Shown here: positions 20,822 through 30,300 of the stretch, one piece after another | How the letters are laid out: each line of letters begins with the position of its first letter | Numbering within the stretch: position 1 is the first letter of the stretch | Assembly: GCF_034479635.1 (NCBI RefSeq) | Contig: NZ_CP140153.1 | Coordinates: 2,397,501-2,452,836, forward strand | Source of the DNA: Guyparkeria halophila | GTDB lineage: Bacteria > Pseudomonadota > Gammaproteobacteria > Halothiobacillales > Halothiobacillaceae | Direction: 5' to 3' | Length of the DNA: 55,336 nt | Translations under genes and position numbers: made by a program | The notes under the pieces: generated by a model | What the model was told of the DNA's origin: nothing | The model's input: the letters and a program-made list of their open reading frames with translations, nothing else | The model's database searches: none

Positions 20822-21999
20822 TACCTTACCGCCTCGCCATCGGGCCCGCCTTGTGGGCCGGCCAATCGTTCATAAAGGGCAATGGTCTCACGTTGCATCG
20901 CCTCGAGGGTGAACGGCACCTCGACCGACACCGACGGCACGCCGTCATGCCACCAAATGGCGAGTCGCTCGACCGCCTCCTCGACGCCGCCCGGCGGCAC
21001 CCGCCCTTTTGGGTAGACCCGGTCCAACTGTTCGCCCACCCCGCCGTAGTCGTAGCCCAGGACCGGCCGACCCAGGGCCAAGGCTTCGGTGACCGTGCGG
21101 CCGAAGGACTCGGGCTTGCGGGTCAGTGAGAGCACCACGTCGCTGATCGACAGGAGCTCGCGTAGGTCGCTGCGCGGGCCGAGCCAGGTGATGTCTCCCT
21201 CGAGCCCACGTTCGGCGATGCGCGCCTGGACGTCCTGCCAATACGCCTGTCGGCGCGGGTGCACCCCGCCGGCCAGTAGGGCATGCACCGGGACGCCCCG
21301 CTCCTTGAGGCCCGCAATGATCTCGACGAGATCCAGCTGCCCCTTGATCTGGGTGATCCGCCCCGGCAGCGTGACGACCCACTTGCCCGCCAGCTGGGGG
21401 TTCTCGTGGAAGAAGCGCTCGCGCCAGGCCGGGTCGGGTCGGAAGGCGGGGCGATAATCGGCCGGGTCGATACCGCGGTAGATGCGCACGATCCGCGTGG
21501 GATCGACCTGCGGGCAGTGCTTGCGGATGTAGTCGACGATGCTGTCGGAGACGGCGATGACGCGTTCGCCCTTGGTCATCACCGAGCTGTACCAGCCGGG
21601 CGAGTAGGCGCCGTGGACCGTGGTGACCAGCCGCGGGCGCGTGGCTGCCGGCATGCCCTTCCAGGCGAGATAGCCGATCCAGGCGGGCAGGCGCGACCGC
21701 AGGTGGAGGATGTCGACCCCCTCATCGCGCAGCAGGCGACGCACGATCGGGATGTAGCGCAGGGTGAACAGCGACTTGCGACCGACGGGAAGGGTGACGT
21801 GCTCGGCACCCAGCGCCTCGAGTTCCTCGACCAGCCGGCCGCCCTCGGAGATGACGATCGCCCGGTGACCGGCGGCAACCAGCGCCGCGGCGATTTCGAG
21901 GGTGCCGCGCTCCACGCCGCCGCCGTCGAGGGCGGGCAGCATCTGCACCACGGTCAGGCGTCGCGCCGGGGCATTGGTGGGCTCGTTCGTTTTGGTCAC
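20821..21999 (-). CDS. Glycosyltransferase family 4
   Basis: GT-B glycosyltransferase of about 392 residues. The acceptor domain begins LTVVQMLPALDGGGVERGTLE and carries DILHLRSRLPAWIGY and TTVHGAYSPGW; the donor domain has TLPGRITQIKGQLDLVE, VVLSLTRKPESFGRTVTEALALGRPVLGY (EX7E-type region, given in part) and the usual end. GTG at 21999 is chosen because GGGAGA lies 7 bases upstream; an ATG at 22068 in the same frame would overlap the region upstream of the divergent gene. First gene of a three-gene sugar transferase run. Confidence 0.88.
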   Translation of the reverse strand: MTKTNEPTNAPARRLTVVQMLPALDGGGVERGTLEIAAALVAAGHRAIVISEGGRLVEELEALGAEHVTLPVGRKSLFTLRYIPIVRRLLRDEGVDILHLRSRLPAWIGYLAWKGMPAATRPRLVTTVHGAYSPGWYSSVMTKGERVIAVSDSIVDYIRKHCPQVDPTRIVRIYRGIDPADYRPAFRPDPAWRERFFHENPQLAGKWVVTLPGRITQIKGQLDLVEIIAGLKERGVPVHALLAGGVHPRRQAYWQDVQARIAERGLEGDITWLGPRSDLRELLSISDVVLSLTRKPESFGRTVTEALALGRPVLGYDYGGVGEQLDRVYPKGRVPPGGVEEAVERLAIWWHDGVPSVSVEVPFTLEAMQRETIALYERLAGPQGGPDGEAVR

Positions 22000-22074
22000 C
22001 GGGCGATCTCCCTGATCGGCTTGCCGGCTCACCTGCCGGCGCAAAATAATGGCTTGTGAGGCTATCATGCCCGC

Positions 22075-23079
22075 ATGCCGACATATCCCGACACCGTCAA
22101 CGAGATCTGGGCCATGACCACCGGCGAGGCGGGCATGGCCAATCAGGCCCGCGGCCTGGCCGAGGCCGTCGCCGAGCGCACCGGCTGGCCGGTGGTACAG
22201 AAGACCATTGGCATGCCGCCTCCCTGGCGCTGGCTACCTATGCACTGGGTGCCCGCCCCGCTGGCCAAGCTCAGCCCAGAATCGGACCGGCTCGCCCCAC
22301 CTTGGCCGCGCGTGCTGATCAGTTGTGGTCGGCGCAGCGCGGCGGCCTCGATCGCTATTCGCAAGGCCAGTGGTGGCAGGTGCCTCACGGTGCACGTGCA
22401 GGACCCGTTGATCCCGCCGCGCTATTTCGATCTCGTGGTGCCGCCGCGTCACGACGGGCTGACCGGGCCGAATGTGCTGGCCACGCGCGGGGCGATCCAC
22501 CACGTCACCCGCGCGAAACTCGAGCAGGCCGCCGCCCAGTTCCGTGCCGGCTTCGAATCGCTGCCCCGTCCCTGGATCGGCGTACTGCTGGGCGGCTCGA
22601 ACCGCACCATGACCCTCACGCCGGAAAAGGCGCGGAAGATCGGCAAACAGCTTGCCGATGCGGCGAGAAACAGCGGCGGCTCGCTGCTGATCACGCCGTC
22701 GCGGCGCACCGGCGCGACCAACACGCGCGCCTTGGCACAAACCCTCCGTGGCGTGCCGCACCGGCTCTGGCAAGGCGAAGGGCCGAACCCCTACTTCGGC
22801 ATCCTGGCGCTGGCCGATTACCTCGTGGTGAGCGGCGACTCGGCCTCGATGGTCTCCGAAGCGGCCTCGACCGGTCGTCCGCTGTACGTGATCGAGTTCG
22901 GTCGCTACTCGAAGCGCTTGGCACGGTTCCATCGCGAATTGCGCGAGGAGGGCGTGACGCGTCCCTTCGACGGCTCGCTCGCGCCGTGGGAATACGCCCC
23001 GGTCGACGACACCGGGATGGTGGCCGAGGCGATCATGGAGCGGCTGGGGAAGTCGACCGGACGGCCGACGTCGGACTGA
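22075..23079 (+). CDS. ELM1/GtrOC1-family protein (DUF1022)
   Basis: A 334-residue protein of the family named after plant mitochondrial fission protein ELM1. Marks: IWAMTTGEAGMANQARGLAEAV (in part), VQDPLIPPRYFDLVVPPRHDGL, GVLLGGSNRTMTLTPEKA, SLLITPSRRTGATNT, YFGILALADYLVVSGDSASMVSEA and the family end region RPLYVIEFG. The fold is expected to be glycosyltransferase-like. The bacterial role is not known; position beside LPS sugar transferases fits a surface-glycan job. No ribosome site precedes the ATG; TATCAT lies 6 bases upstream. Confidence 0.85.
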   Translation: MPTYPDTVNEIWAMTTGEAGMANQARGLAEAVAERTGWPVVQKTIGMPPPWRWLPMHWVPAPLAKLSPESDRLAPPWPRVLISCGRRSAAASIAIRKASGGRCLTVHVQDPLIPPRYFDLVVPPRHDGLTGPNVLATRGAIHHVTRAKLEQAAAQFRAGFESLPRPWIGVLLGGSNRTMTLTPEKARKIGKQLADAARNSGGSLLITPSRRTGATNTRALAQTLRGVPHRLWQGEGPNPYFGILALADYLVVSGDSASMVSEAASTGRPLYVIEFGRYSKRLARFHRELREEGVTRPFDGSLAPWEYAPVDDTGMVAEAIMERLGKSTGRPTSD

Positions 23080-23117
23080 CGCCCGACCTACGCGGGAGCC
23101 CTACCGACTGCCTTTAT

Positions 23118-23330
23118 TCAGTCGATCAACTTGTACACCGCGCTGCAGTAGATGCAGCGGGCCTCGTCGCCCTTGTGCTCGAGATGGATATATACCCGCG
23201 GGTGCGAGTTCCACACCGCCTCTTCCTCGCGCGGGCAGTAGACCGGCAGGTCGGCCTGGGTCACCTCGACCACGCAGTCGGCATTGGGGGTCTCAAAGTC
23301 CTGCGGGTGGGATGCGGTATCCGGGTTCAT
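23118..23330 (-). CDS. Zinc-finger domain protein (PF10276 / NDUFS6-like)
   Basis: A 70-residue protein with one His and three Cys in the pattern expected for the zinc ribbon: YCPREEEAVWNSHPRVYIHL, then EHKGDEARCIYCSAVYKL. In other gammaproteobacteria it often sits directly after ilvE, as here. The ATG overlaps the ilvE stop (ATGA), so it is coupled to it. Mitochondrial relatives are complex I subunits; the free-standing bacterial role is unclear. It is too short to be flagged reliably by ORF length but is clearly conserved in type. Confidence 0.85.
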   Translation of the reverse strand: MNPDTASHPQDFETPNADCVVEVTQADLPVYCPREEEAVWNSHPRVYIHLEHKGDEARCIYCSAVYKLID

Positions 23331-24262
23331 GCTTTCGCCTCCACGTAATCGAGCCAGTTGTCGCCCAGCGGCGGGTAGCGTCCCTCGACCAGGTCGAAGT
23401 AGGTGCTCTGCAGCCGCTCGGTGATCGGGCCGCGCACGCCGCTGCCGATCGGTCGATCGTCGACTTCGCGGATCGGCGTGACCTCGGCGGCCGTGCCGGT
23501 GAAGAAGGCCTCGTCGGCAATGTAAACCTCGTCGCGGGTGATGCGCTTTTCCACCACCGGAATGCCGAACTGATTCGCCAGGGCAATGATCGTCCGGCGG
23601 GTAATGCCGTCGAGCGCGGCGGTCAGGTCCGGCGTGAAAAGCACGCCGTCGCGCACGATGAAGATGTTCTCGCCCGAGCCTTCGGCGACGAAGCCCTGGG
23701 TGTCGAGCAGCATCGCCTCGTCGTAGCCAGCCGCGGTAGCCTCGCGCAGCGCCAGCATCGAGTTCATGTAGGCCCCGTTGGCCTTGGCCTTGCACATGGT
23801 GACGTTGACGTGATGGCGCGAGTAGCTCGAGGTGCGGATGCGGATCCCTTTCTCGATGTTCTCCGCACCCAGGTAGGCACCCCAGTGCCAGGCGGCGACC
23901 ATCACGTGCACCTTGAGGTTGTCGGCGCGCAGCCCCATGCCCTCGGAGCCGTAGAACGCCATCGGCCGGATGTAGGCACTCTCGAGGCCGTTCTCGCGCA
24001 CGACCTGGCGTTGGACCTCGTTGAGGTGGCTTTCGGTGTAGGGCAGTTTCATGCCGAGGATCTTGGCCGAATTGTGCAGCCGGCGGGTATGGTCCTCGAG
24101 GCGGAAGATCGCGGTGCCCTGATCGGTCTTGTAGGCCCGCACCCCTTCGAACACGCCCATGCCGTAATGCAGGGTATGAGTGAGTACGTGGACCTTGGCG
24201 TCCCGCCATTCGACCATCTCGCCATCCAGCCAGATCAGACCATCGCGATCTTCCATCGACAT
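23327..24262 (-). CDS. ilvE: Branched-chain amino acid aminotransferase
   Basis: Fold type IV PLP enzyme making Leu, Ile and Val from their keto acids with glutamate. The ATG at 24262 has GAGG nine bases upstream and gives 311 residues, like E. coli IlvE (309). PLP lysine is Lys160 (VTMCKAKANGAY). Other motifs: THTLHYGMGVFEGVRAY, GSGENIFIV, TPDLTAALDGITRRT and FFTGTAAEVTPI. The frame stays open to 24316 without typical residues. Confidence 0.97.
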   Translation of the reverse strand: MSMEDRDGLIWLDGEMVEWRDAKVHVLTHTLHYGMGVFEGVRAYKTDQGTAIFRLEDHTRRLHNSAKILGMKLPYTESHLNEVQRQVVRENGLESAYIRPMAFYGSEGMGLRADNLKVHVMVAAWHWGAYLGAENIEKGIRIRTSSYSRHHVNVTMCKAKANGAYMNSMLALREATAAGYDEAMLLDTQGFVAEGSGENIFIVRDGVLFTPDLTAALDGITRRTIIALANQFGIPVVEKRITRDEVYIADEAFFTGTAAEVTPIREVDDRPIGSGVRGPITERLQSTYFDLVEGRYPPLGDNWLDYVEAKA

Positions 24263-24381
24263 TGCTTTTTGCCTCGCAGAGCAGTGAACCGGTGCCACGC
24301 GGCGCGTGTCGAGCAAATCGACGGCGCACCGGCGTGCAAACCCGCGAGTTTATCACCCCCGGCGGCATTCCGGCAGGAGCG

Positions 24382-26112
24382 TCAGTGCGCCAGCTCGACC
24401 CGGTCGCGCCCGCGCTCCTTGGCGTGGTAGAGGGCGGCATCGCCACGCGCGAGCAGGGTGTTGGCGCTGTCGCCCTCGCGGAATTGCGCCACCCCGAGAC
24501 TCACGGTGCCGCCGGGGCCGAGTTCGGAGGCGGAATTGCCACGATAGGCCTCGCGGATCCGTTCGGCGACCACCGTCGCCTGGGCGAGCGCCTGCCCCGG
24601 CAGGAGGATGACGAACTCCTCGCCCCCGTAGCGGAAACAGCCGTCGCCATCGCGCACGTTCGCCCGCATCACGCGCGCCAGGCAACGCAGGGCATCGTCG
24701 CCGGCCAGATGGCCGTAGCGATCGTTGTAATCCTTGAACCAGTCGGTATCGAGCACGACCAGGCTCAGCGGATCGCCCGTGCGCAGGCTGGCGGCGATGG
24801 CCTTATCCAGACGCCGATCCAGTGCGCGGCGGTTGTAGAGCCCCGTCAGGCCATCCTGCTCGCTGAGAAAACGGTATCGATCCCGCTCTTGGGCCAGCAC
24901 GGTCTCCTCTCGCTGCTTGTGACGGATGCGATTCCCCAGGGCAAACGCCAGCAACAAGGCCTCGGCCAACGAGCCCACCGGCAGGGCGATCATCAGCCAG
25001 GTGGCGTACGGCAGCCAGCCCAGCAGCATGGCGAGGTACAACAACACGGCCAACGCGAACACCGACCAGCCGAGCAACAGGTAGCCGGCCGGACCGAAAC
25101 CGCGGCGCATGGCCCGCACGGCGGCCCAGACAATCGCGACCACCGCGGCGACTGCATAGACGGCCACGATGGCGAACGAGACGACCCCCACCAGCCAGAT
25201 GGAGGCGGGCATCGACAGCACCGCCGCCACCATGACGCCGAGCAACGCGCGGTCGGCCAGTCGGTCATCGCGCTGGGTACGCAGGAATCGCCGCACGAAC
25301 CAGATCGCCGACAACGCCACCAGGGCGACGGCCACCTGCGCCCGTGCCGCGGGCGGCACCGACTGGACGGCGTCGGGGAGCAGCGGGGTCAGGATGTTGT
25401 AGCGCAGGCCGATGTAAAGCACGGTCGCCGCCAGGAACACGGCATAGCCGAGATAGGTGCGCTCGCGCACCGCCAGCATCAGGAACAGGCTGTAGACCGC
25501 CATGCCCAGCATCGCGCCGAGATAGACGCCGAACAGGGTGTAGCGGACCAGGGTGCGAACCCGCTCCTCCTCCAGCGTGCCGAGCGTCAGGCGCAGGGCC
25601 GTCGGGCCGTCGGCACGCAACTGGATCAATACCTCTCGCTCAGCGGCAAACCGCGGCAACAACCGCCCCGGGTGCCCCGGCATGTCCAGCAACCCCACCA
25701 TGTCGGTGGTCTCGCGCACCTCCAGCCAGTCACCGCCGGGGGCGCCGGGATCACGCAGGAAAATCCGCAGATCACGGAAATAGGGCCAGCGAATCGACAG
25801 CCAGCGCGACTCGCCGAGCGATTCGCCGTCGAGGCTGAACCGCAGCCAGAGCCGCCCTTGATATGGCCCGAGGTTCAAGGCGGCCGTGTCGGCGGCTCGG
25901 TAATCGAGGGCCATTGCCTCGCTGGGCGAGAGGCGCTCCTGGGTGGTGGCCCATTCGGCCTGGGAGAGGAGGTCGCGCTCGGCGTGCGCGGCCGGGACGA
26001 ACAGCAGGACGGCAATCAGCAACCACCAGGCCGCCGCCGGGGACAGCACACGGCCGACCCGCCTGACGCGGGCATCCGCTTCCCCCCGCTGCGTGGCATT
26101 GCCAGCCGTCAT
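24382..26112 (-). CDS. Membrane diguanylate cyclase with 7TMR-DISM sensor
   Basis: A 576-residue protein. Signal peptide ending near AHA-ERDLL, a periplasmic 7TMR-DISM extracellular domain (about residues 45-185; LGPYQGRLWLRFSL), seven membrane helices (about 190-400), a short linker and a C-terminal GGDEF domain. Active site is RYGGEEF; metal Asp is in VVLDTDWFKDYNDRYGHLAGD; an RxxD I-site (RDGD) sits five residues before GGEEF, so product inhibition by c-di-GMP is expected. It probably makes c-di-GMP in response to an extracellular signal, perhaps a carbohydrate. It stands alone between ilvE and the SPOR gene. Confidence 0.93.
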   Translation of the reverse strand: MTAGNATQRGEADARVRRVGRVLSPAAAWWLLIAVLLFVPAAHAERDLLSQAEWATTQERLSPSEAMALDYRAADTAALNLGPYQGRLWLRFSLDGESLGESRWLSIRWPYFRDLRIFLRDPGAPGGDWLEVRETTDMVGLLDMPGHPGRLLPRFAAEREVLIQLRADGPTALRLTLGTLEEERVRTLVRYTLFGVYLGAMLGMAVYSLFLMLAVRERTYLGYAVFLAATVLYIGLRYNILTPLLPDAVQSVPPAARAQVAVALVALSAIWFVRRFLRTQRDDRLADRALLGVMVAAVLSMPASIWLVGVVSFAIVAVYAVAAVVAIVWAAVRAMRRGFGPAGYLLLGWSVFALAVLLYLAMLLGWLPYATWLMIALPVGSLAEALLLAFALGNRIRHKQREETVLAQERDRYRFLSEQDGLTGLYNRRALDRRLDKAIAASLRTGDPLSLVVLDTDWFKDYNDRYGHLAGDDALRCLARVMRANVRDGDGCFRYGGEEFVILLPGQALAQATVVAERIREAYRGNSASELGPGGTVSLGVAQFREGDSANTLLARGDAALYHAKERGRDRVELAH

Positions 26113-26231
26113 GCGCCATCCTCGGGATTGGACGAGCCGTCACTGTCGACACGATGCCGTGTCCTGACAGTTCCTTATATGGCTCACTGTATTCCGAGTG
26201 TGGCGCCCGGGCAATATCCGACGAACCGCGA

Positions 26232-26804
26232 TCAGCCGTCGCTGCGGCGGGGCTCGGTCGTCTCGATGCCGGCCTGGTCAAGTTGACGGCGCAGTGCCGC
26301 GATGTCCTTGCCCGGCAGGGGGCCGAGGATTACGCGGTGATAGCGCTGCCCGCGCACCTCGACCGGATCGATGCGGCTTTCGACCCCGAGCAGGGCCAGT
26401 TTGGCCTTGCGCGCCTCGGCATCGCGCGCCTTGCTGAACGAGCCTGCCTGGAGCACGTAGCGCGCCTCCGATTTGAGGTCAGACGACTCGGCGGGCGGCT
26501 CGGTGGGGGTTGCCGGCTCGTCGGCAGCGGGACGCGGGGGCCGATTCCCCTCCTCCGGCAACAGGGTGTAGAACTGGAATTCGGGGGAGACCGGCTGCTT
26601 CTCCGGTGGCTTTTCCACGCTGCGGGTATCGGTCTGGGCGGTCGGCGCCTCGGTCGGCCGGCTGTTGTTCTCCGCCGTCAGTCGCGCGAGCAGCACCACC
26701 ATCCCGACCAGCAGGACCAAGGCAATCAACAGCGCCCATTTGGCACCACGATTGCCTCCCGAGGATCGGGGTCGATTCACCTTTTTGCGCCCGTTGCTGG
26801 CCAT
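26232..26804 (-). CDS. SPOR domain-containing (FtsN-like) protein
   Basis: A 190-residue single-pass membrane protein. Short basic cytoplasmic end, membrane helix WALLIALVLLVGMVVLLARL (about residues 22-42), Pro/Glu-rich periplasmic linker, and a C-terminal SPOR domain from about residue 113 (ARYVLQAGSFSKARDAEARKA) that binds denuded peptidoglycan at septa. The FYTLLPE motif in the linker is typical of the argS-linked FtsN-like family in gammaproteobacteria. It follows argS by 8 bases. Likely a division protein; whether it is the true FtsN is inference. Confidence 0.88.
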   Translation of the reverse strand: MASNGRKKVNRPRSSGGNRGAKWALLIALVLLVGMVVLLARLTAENNSRPTEAPTAQTDTRSVEKPPEKQPVSPEFQFYTLLPEEGNRPPRPAADEPATPTEPPAESSDLKSEARYVLQAGSFSKARDAEARKAKLALLGVESRIDPVEVRGQRYHRVILGPLPGKDIAALRRQLDQAGIETTEPRRSDG

Positions 26805-26812
26805 CGTGACGG

Positions 26813-28576
26813 TTACATCTCGTCCGGGGCATTGACGCCGAGCAGCGACAGGCCGTTGGCCAGCACCTGCCGGGTCGCCAGGACCAGGTTGAGCCGGGCG
26901 TTGCGCAACGGCGCGTCGTCACCCAGCAGGAAGGCATGCGCGTTGTAGTAGCTGTGGAAATCCTGAGCCAGATCACGCAGGTAGTGGATCAGCTGGTGCG
27001 GCTCGTGCGCCAGGGCAGCGCGTTCCACCAACGCCGGGTATTGCGACAGGCGCTTGAACAGGGCCTGTTCGTGGGGCTCGGTCAGTCGCGCATAGGCCTC
27101 GCGACCGGTTTGCGGCTCGTGGGTAAAGCCGCGCAGGGGCAACTGGCGCAATACCGACGCCACGCGGGCGTGGGCGTACTGGATGTAGTAGAGCGGGTTC
27201 TCGTTGCTCTGGCTCTTGGCCAGATCCAGATCGAAATCCAGATGCTGATTGGCCGCCCGCATGACATAGAAGAAGCGCGCCGCGTCATTGCCCACTTCCT
27301 CGCGCAGCTCGCGCAGGGTGACGAAACTGCCCGAGCGGGTCGACATCGGCACGCGCTCGCCGCCGCGATAGAGGATGGCGAACTGCACCAGCGAGACGGC
27401 CAAGTGGTCGGCCGGCTTGCCCAGTGCAGTCAGGGCGGCGCGCACGCGCGGCACATAGCCGTGGTGATCGGCCCCCCAGATGTCGATCACCTGGTCAAAG
27501 CCGCGATCGAACTTGTCCAGATGGTAGGCAATGTCGGAGGCGAAGTAGGTGGTCTGGCCGTTGTCGCGCCGCACCACGCGATCTTTGTCGTCGCCGAAGT
27601 CGGTCGAGCGGAACCACAACGCCCCGTCCCGTTCGTAGAGATGGCCTTCGGCCTCGAGCCGTTCGATGCCGCGCTCGACCAGCCCGCGGTCGGCAAGGCT
27701 CTGCTCGGAATACCAGTTGTCGTAGGTAACCCCGAACTCCGCCAGATCCTCGCGGATGTCCGACAGGATGGCATCCAGGGCGGCGCGGAACACCAGCTGG
27801 TAGTCGGTCTCGCCCAGCAGCTCGCGCATGCGCCGGATCAGCGCATCGATATGACGCTCCTTGTCGCCGTTCGGCGCATCCTCGGGCAGGTCGGCGAACA
27901 CCTTGTCCGATCCCACCGCCAGTCGCCGGCCGTGTTCGTCCGCCAGCGCCGCCGCGATGTCGAGGATATAGCCCTCCGAGCGGTAACCGTTGGAGGGGAA
28001 CGCGATGCTCTCGCCCTGCGCTTCCAGATAACGCAGCCAGACGCTGACGGCGAGGATGTGCATCTGCCGACCGGCGTCGTTGACGTAGTACTCGCGCTGG
28101 ACGTCCGCGCCGACCGCCTCGAGCAGGCTCGCCACCACCGAGCCGTAGGCGGCACCCCGGCCGTGACCGACGTGCAGCGGGCCGGTCGGGTTGGCCGAAA
28201 CGAATTCCACCTGCACGCGCTGCCCACCGGCGGCATCCGAGCAGCCGAACCGCTCGCCCTCCTCGAGGATGCGGTCGATCAGGGCGAAGGCCGCGCCCGC
28301 CTCGACGAAGAAGTTCATGAAGCCCGGACCGGCGATCTCGACGCGCTCGACCCCGGCCTGGTCGGCGAAGCCCGCGACGATGCGCTCGGCGATCGCCCGC
28401 GGCGGGCGCTTCATCGGCTTGGCCAGTTGCATGGCCAGGTTGCTGGCGAAATCCCCGTGGGCCGGGTCTTTCGGCACCGTCAGCACCGGTTTGACCGACA
28501 CGTCGGCGGGCAGGTCGCCCTCGGCGACGAGTTGCTGGCAGATCGCCTGGAGACGTTGTTCGATTACGGCCTTCAC
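26813..28576 (-). CDS. argS: Arginyl-tRNA synthetase
   Basis: Class I synthetase of 587 residues, starting at a GTG with AAGGGG upstream. The N-terminal Arg-S domain is followed by the HIGH-like motif in [18 protein letters not shown], the acceptor-binding core, a KMSKS-position segment [11 protein letters not shown] and the DALR anticodon domain ending LGVNAPDEM. As in most proteobacterial ArgRS the KMSKS lysine is degenerate. It heads a two-gene unit with the SPOR protein. Confidence 0.97.
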   Translation of the reverse strand: MKAVIEQRLQAICQQLVAEGDLPADVSVKPVLTVPKDPAHGDFASNLAMQLAKPMKRPPRAIAERIVAGFADQAGVERVEIAGPGFMNFFVEAGAAFALIDRILEEGERFGCSDAAGGQRVQVEFVSANPTGPLHVGHGRGAAYGSVVASLLEAVGADVQREYYVNDAGRQMHILAVSVWLRYLEAQGESIAFPSNGYRSEGYILDIAAALADEHGRRLAVGSDKVFADLPEDAPNGDKERHIDALIRRMRELLGETDYQLVFRAALDAILSDIREDLAEFGVTYDNWYSEQSLADRGLVERGIERLEAEGHLYERDGALWFRSTDFGDDKDRVVRRDNGQTTYFASDIAYHLDKFDRGFDQVIDIWGADHHGYVPRVRAALTALGKPADHLAVSLVQFAILYRGGERVPMSTRSGSFVTLRELREEVGNDAARFFYVMRAANQHLDFDLDLAKSQSNENPLYYIQYAHARVASVLRQLPLRGFTHEPQTGREAYARLTEPHEQALFKRLSQYPALVERAALAHEPHQLIHYLRDLAQDFHSYYNAHAFLLGDDAPLRNARLNLVLATRQVLANGLSLLGVNAPDEM

Positions 28577-28793
28577 GGACGGGTTAACCCCTTAGTGCTG
28601 GAAACATGACATGGGCACCGCGAACGGTACCGGGAAAGAACGCGACAGTTTAGCGGCAAGCGCGGGCCCAACCAACCGCTGGGCAACCGCTGGCCAACTG
28701 CCGGGCAACCAACCACCACGGTCGGACATGCCGGCGGGCACCTGCTAAAGTTCCTGCCGACGTTTTGAGCCCTTACCGAGAGAAACCACCAAA

Positions 28794-29402
28794 ATGGCAG
28801 CCTTGCACGAGGACGACTTTCCCGAACCGGCCGGCGCGGACCAAAAGCGCGTCGAGACCATCGCCGGCGCGGTCAAGACCATCCTGGCCGAACTGGGCGA
28901 GGACCCCGCGCGCGAGGGGCTGGTCGACACGCCCCAGCGCGTCGCCAAGGCCCTGCTCTACCTGAACCAGGGACTGGACCAGCGCCTGGAATCGGCCATC
29001 GGCAACGCCCTGTTCGAGTCGGACAACGACGAGATGGTGGTCGTGCGCAATATCGAGTTCTACAGCCTCTGCGAACACCACATGCTGCCGATCATCGGTC
29101 ATGTCGACATCGGCTATATCCCGCAAGGCAAGGTGCTCGGTCTGTCCAAGCTCGCCCGCATCGTCGACCTCTACGCGCGGCGCCTGCAGATCCAGGAGAA
29201 CATGACCCAGCAGATCGCCGAGGCCGTGGAGACCGCGACCGGGGCCGCCGGTGTCGCCGTGCAGGTGCGCGCGGCGCACATGTGCATGGCGATGCGCGGC
29301 GTTCAGAAGGTCGAGTCCGAGACCATCACCTCACGGATGACCGGACAGTTCCGGGACAGCGCGGCCACCCGTAACGAGTTTCTCCAGCTGGTGGCACGGT
29401 GA
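28794..29402 (+). CDS. folE: GTP cyclohydrolase I (FolE)
   Basis: Makes 7,8-dihydroneopterin triphosphate from GTP, the first step to folate and pterins. 202 residues; zinc ligands in [11 protein letters not shown] (Cys93, His96) and [10 protein letters not shown] (Cys164); other marks [14 protein letters not shown] and [17 protein letters not shown]. It lies divergent from argS across 217 bases that are rich in CAACC/CTGGGC near-repeats but show no gene. The folM-like gene follows after 4 bases, pointing to tetrahydromonapterin or folate reduction. Confidence 0.97.
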   Translation: MAALHEDDFPEPAGADQKRVETIAGAVKTILAELGEDPAREGLVDTPQRVAKALLYLNQGLDQRLESAIGNALFESDNDEMVVVRNIEFYSLCEHHMLPIIGHVDIGYIPQGKVLGLSKLARIVDLYARRLQIQENMTQQIAEAVETATGAAGVAVQVRAAHMCMAMRGVQKVESETITSRMTGQFRDSAATRNEFLQLVAR

Positions 29403-29406
29403 CGCC

Positions 29407-30141
29407 ATGACCTCGCGCGCCCAGACCATCCTGATCACCGGCGTGACGCGCCGGGTCGGTGCCCACCTTGCCGAGCATCTGTTGGCCGCCGGCCACCGGG
29501 TCATCGGCACCTATCGTCACGAGACCGACGCCCTGCACGCGCTCATCGACCGGGGGCTGATCGCCCTGCCGCTGGATCTGCTCGAGCGGGAACGGCTCGC
29601 GGCATTCGCCCGGCAGGTCGCCGGCCAAACCGACCACCTCGACCTGATCGTGCACAACGCCTCGATCTGGCACCGCGACGAAGACGTCGCCGCGAACCCC
29701 GAACTGGCCACGGCGATGTATACCGTGCACGTGACCAGCCCGATCGAGCTGACCGAGCATCTGCAACGCGCCCTGCCCGCCCGCGAACGGGATGACGGCC
29801 ACGCCGACCGGCAGGCGGTGTTCATCACCGACGCCCACATCGACGAAGGTGAACCCGACCACATCCACTACATCGCCTCCAAGGCGGCGATCGAAAGCTC
29901 GATCCGTTCGCTGGCCCTGCGCTACGCCCCGCACACGCGGGTGAACGCCATCGCCCCGGGCCTGCTGATGTTCCACCCGGAAGACGACATCGAGTACCGC
30001 CACCATCGCCTCAATCGCCGCTTATTGCCCTTCGAGCCCGGCCCGGGCGTGGTCAGCCAGACGGTCGACTACCTGATGGCCTGCCCGCTGATCAATCAGG
30101 CCGTGATCCGGCTGGACACCGGGCGGCGGTGGGGGAACTGA
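29407..30141 (+). CDS. folM: FolM-like short-chain reductase (dihydromonapterin reductase)
   Basis: Short-chain dehydrogenase of 244 residues. NAD(P) motif TGVTRRVGAHLAEHLL, HNASIWH, the VFITDAHID segment where most SDRs have the catalytic Ser (E. coli FolM also has ITD here), and the YIASKAAIE active-site Tyr/Lys pair. The end RLDTGRRWGN fits a monapterin-type reductase. The four-base spacing after folE supports a role in reducing dihydromonapterin or dihydrofolate. E. coli FolM similarity is from memory, not an alignment. Confidence 0.82.
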   Translation: MTSRAQTILITGVTRRVGAHLAEHLLAAGHRVIGTYRHETDALHALIDRGLIALPLDLLERERLAAFARQVAGQTDHLDLIVHNASIWHRDEDVAANPELATAMYTVHVTSPIELTEHLQRALPARERDDGHADRQAVFITDAHIDEGEPDHIHYIASKAAIESSIRSLALRYAPHTRVNAIAPGLLMFHPEDDIEYRHHRLNRRLLPFEPGPGVVSQTVDYLMACPLINQAVIRLDTGRRWGN

Positions 30142-30143
30142 TA

Positions 30144-30185
30144 GCTGGAAGCTGGAAGCTGGAAGCTGGAAGCTGGAAGCTGGAA
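30144..30185 (+). repeat. Six tandem GCTGGAA heptamers
   Basis: Six perfect head-to-tail copies of GCTGGAA, beginning 3 bases after the folM stop. An inverted, degenerate set follows at 30251-30300. Possible mobile or selfish heptad repeat; on the transcript it could pair with the inverted copies. Confidence 0.95.
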
Positions 30186-30250
30186 AAAATGGTCAACGAC
30201 GCGTGCGCCGGGATCAACCCCGCCAGTAACTCGGCCCACACCCCAATGCG

Positions 30251-30300
30251 CTCTGATCTCTGACCTCTTCCAGCTTCAAGCTTCCAGCTCGCCTTCAAGC
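30251..30300 (-). repeat. Degenerate heptad array, inverted copy of the GCTGGAA repeat
   Basis: In 7-base register the sequence reads CTCTGAT, CTCTGAC, CTCTTCC, AGCTTCA, AGCTTCC, AGCTCGC, CTTCAAG. Two perfect TTCCAGC units (30268-30274, 30282-30288) are reverse complements of GCTGGAA, and two are TTCAAGC. The last unit overlaps the stop codon of the ABC permease, so the array has reached the end of that gene. Confidence 0.85.

Noticed and set aside
24262-26286. 674-codon plus-strand open frame
   Set aside because: Antisense to the diguanylate cyclase gene, rich in Gln/His/Arg with no domains.
26936-28609. 557-codon plus-strand open frame
   Set aside because: Antisense to argS.
28651-28740. 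CAACC / CTGGGC near-repeats in the argS-folE gap
   Set aside because: Copies are irregular and of different spacing; not convincing as a repeat element or operator.
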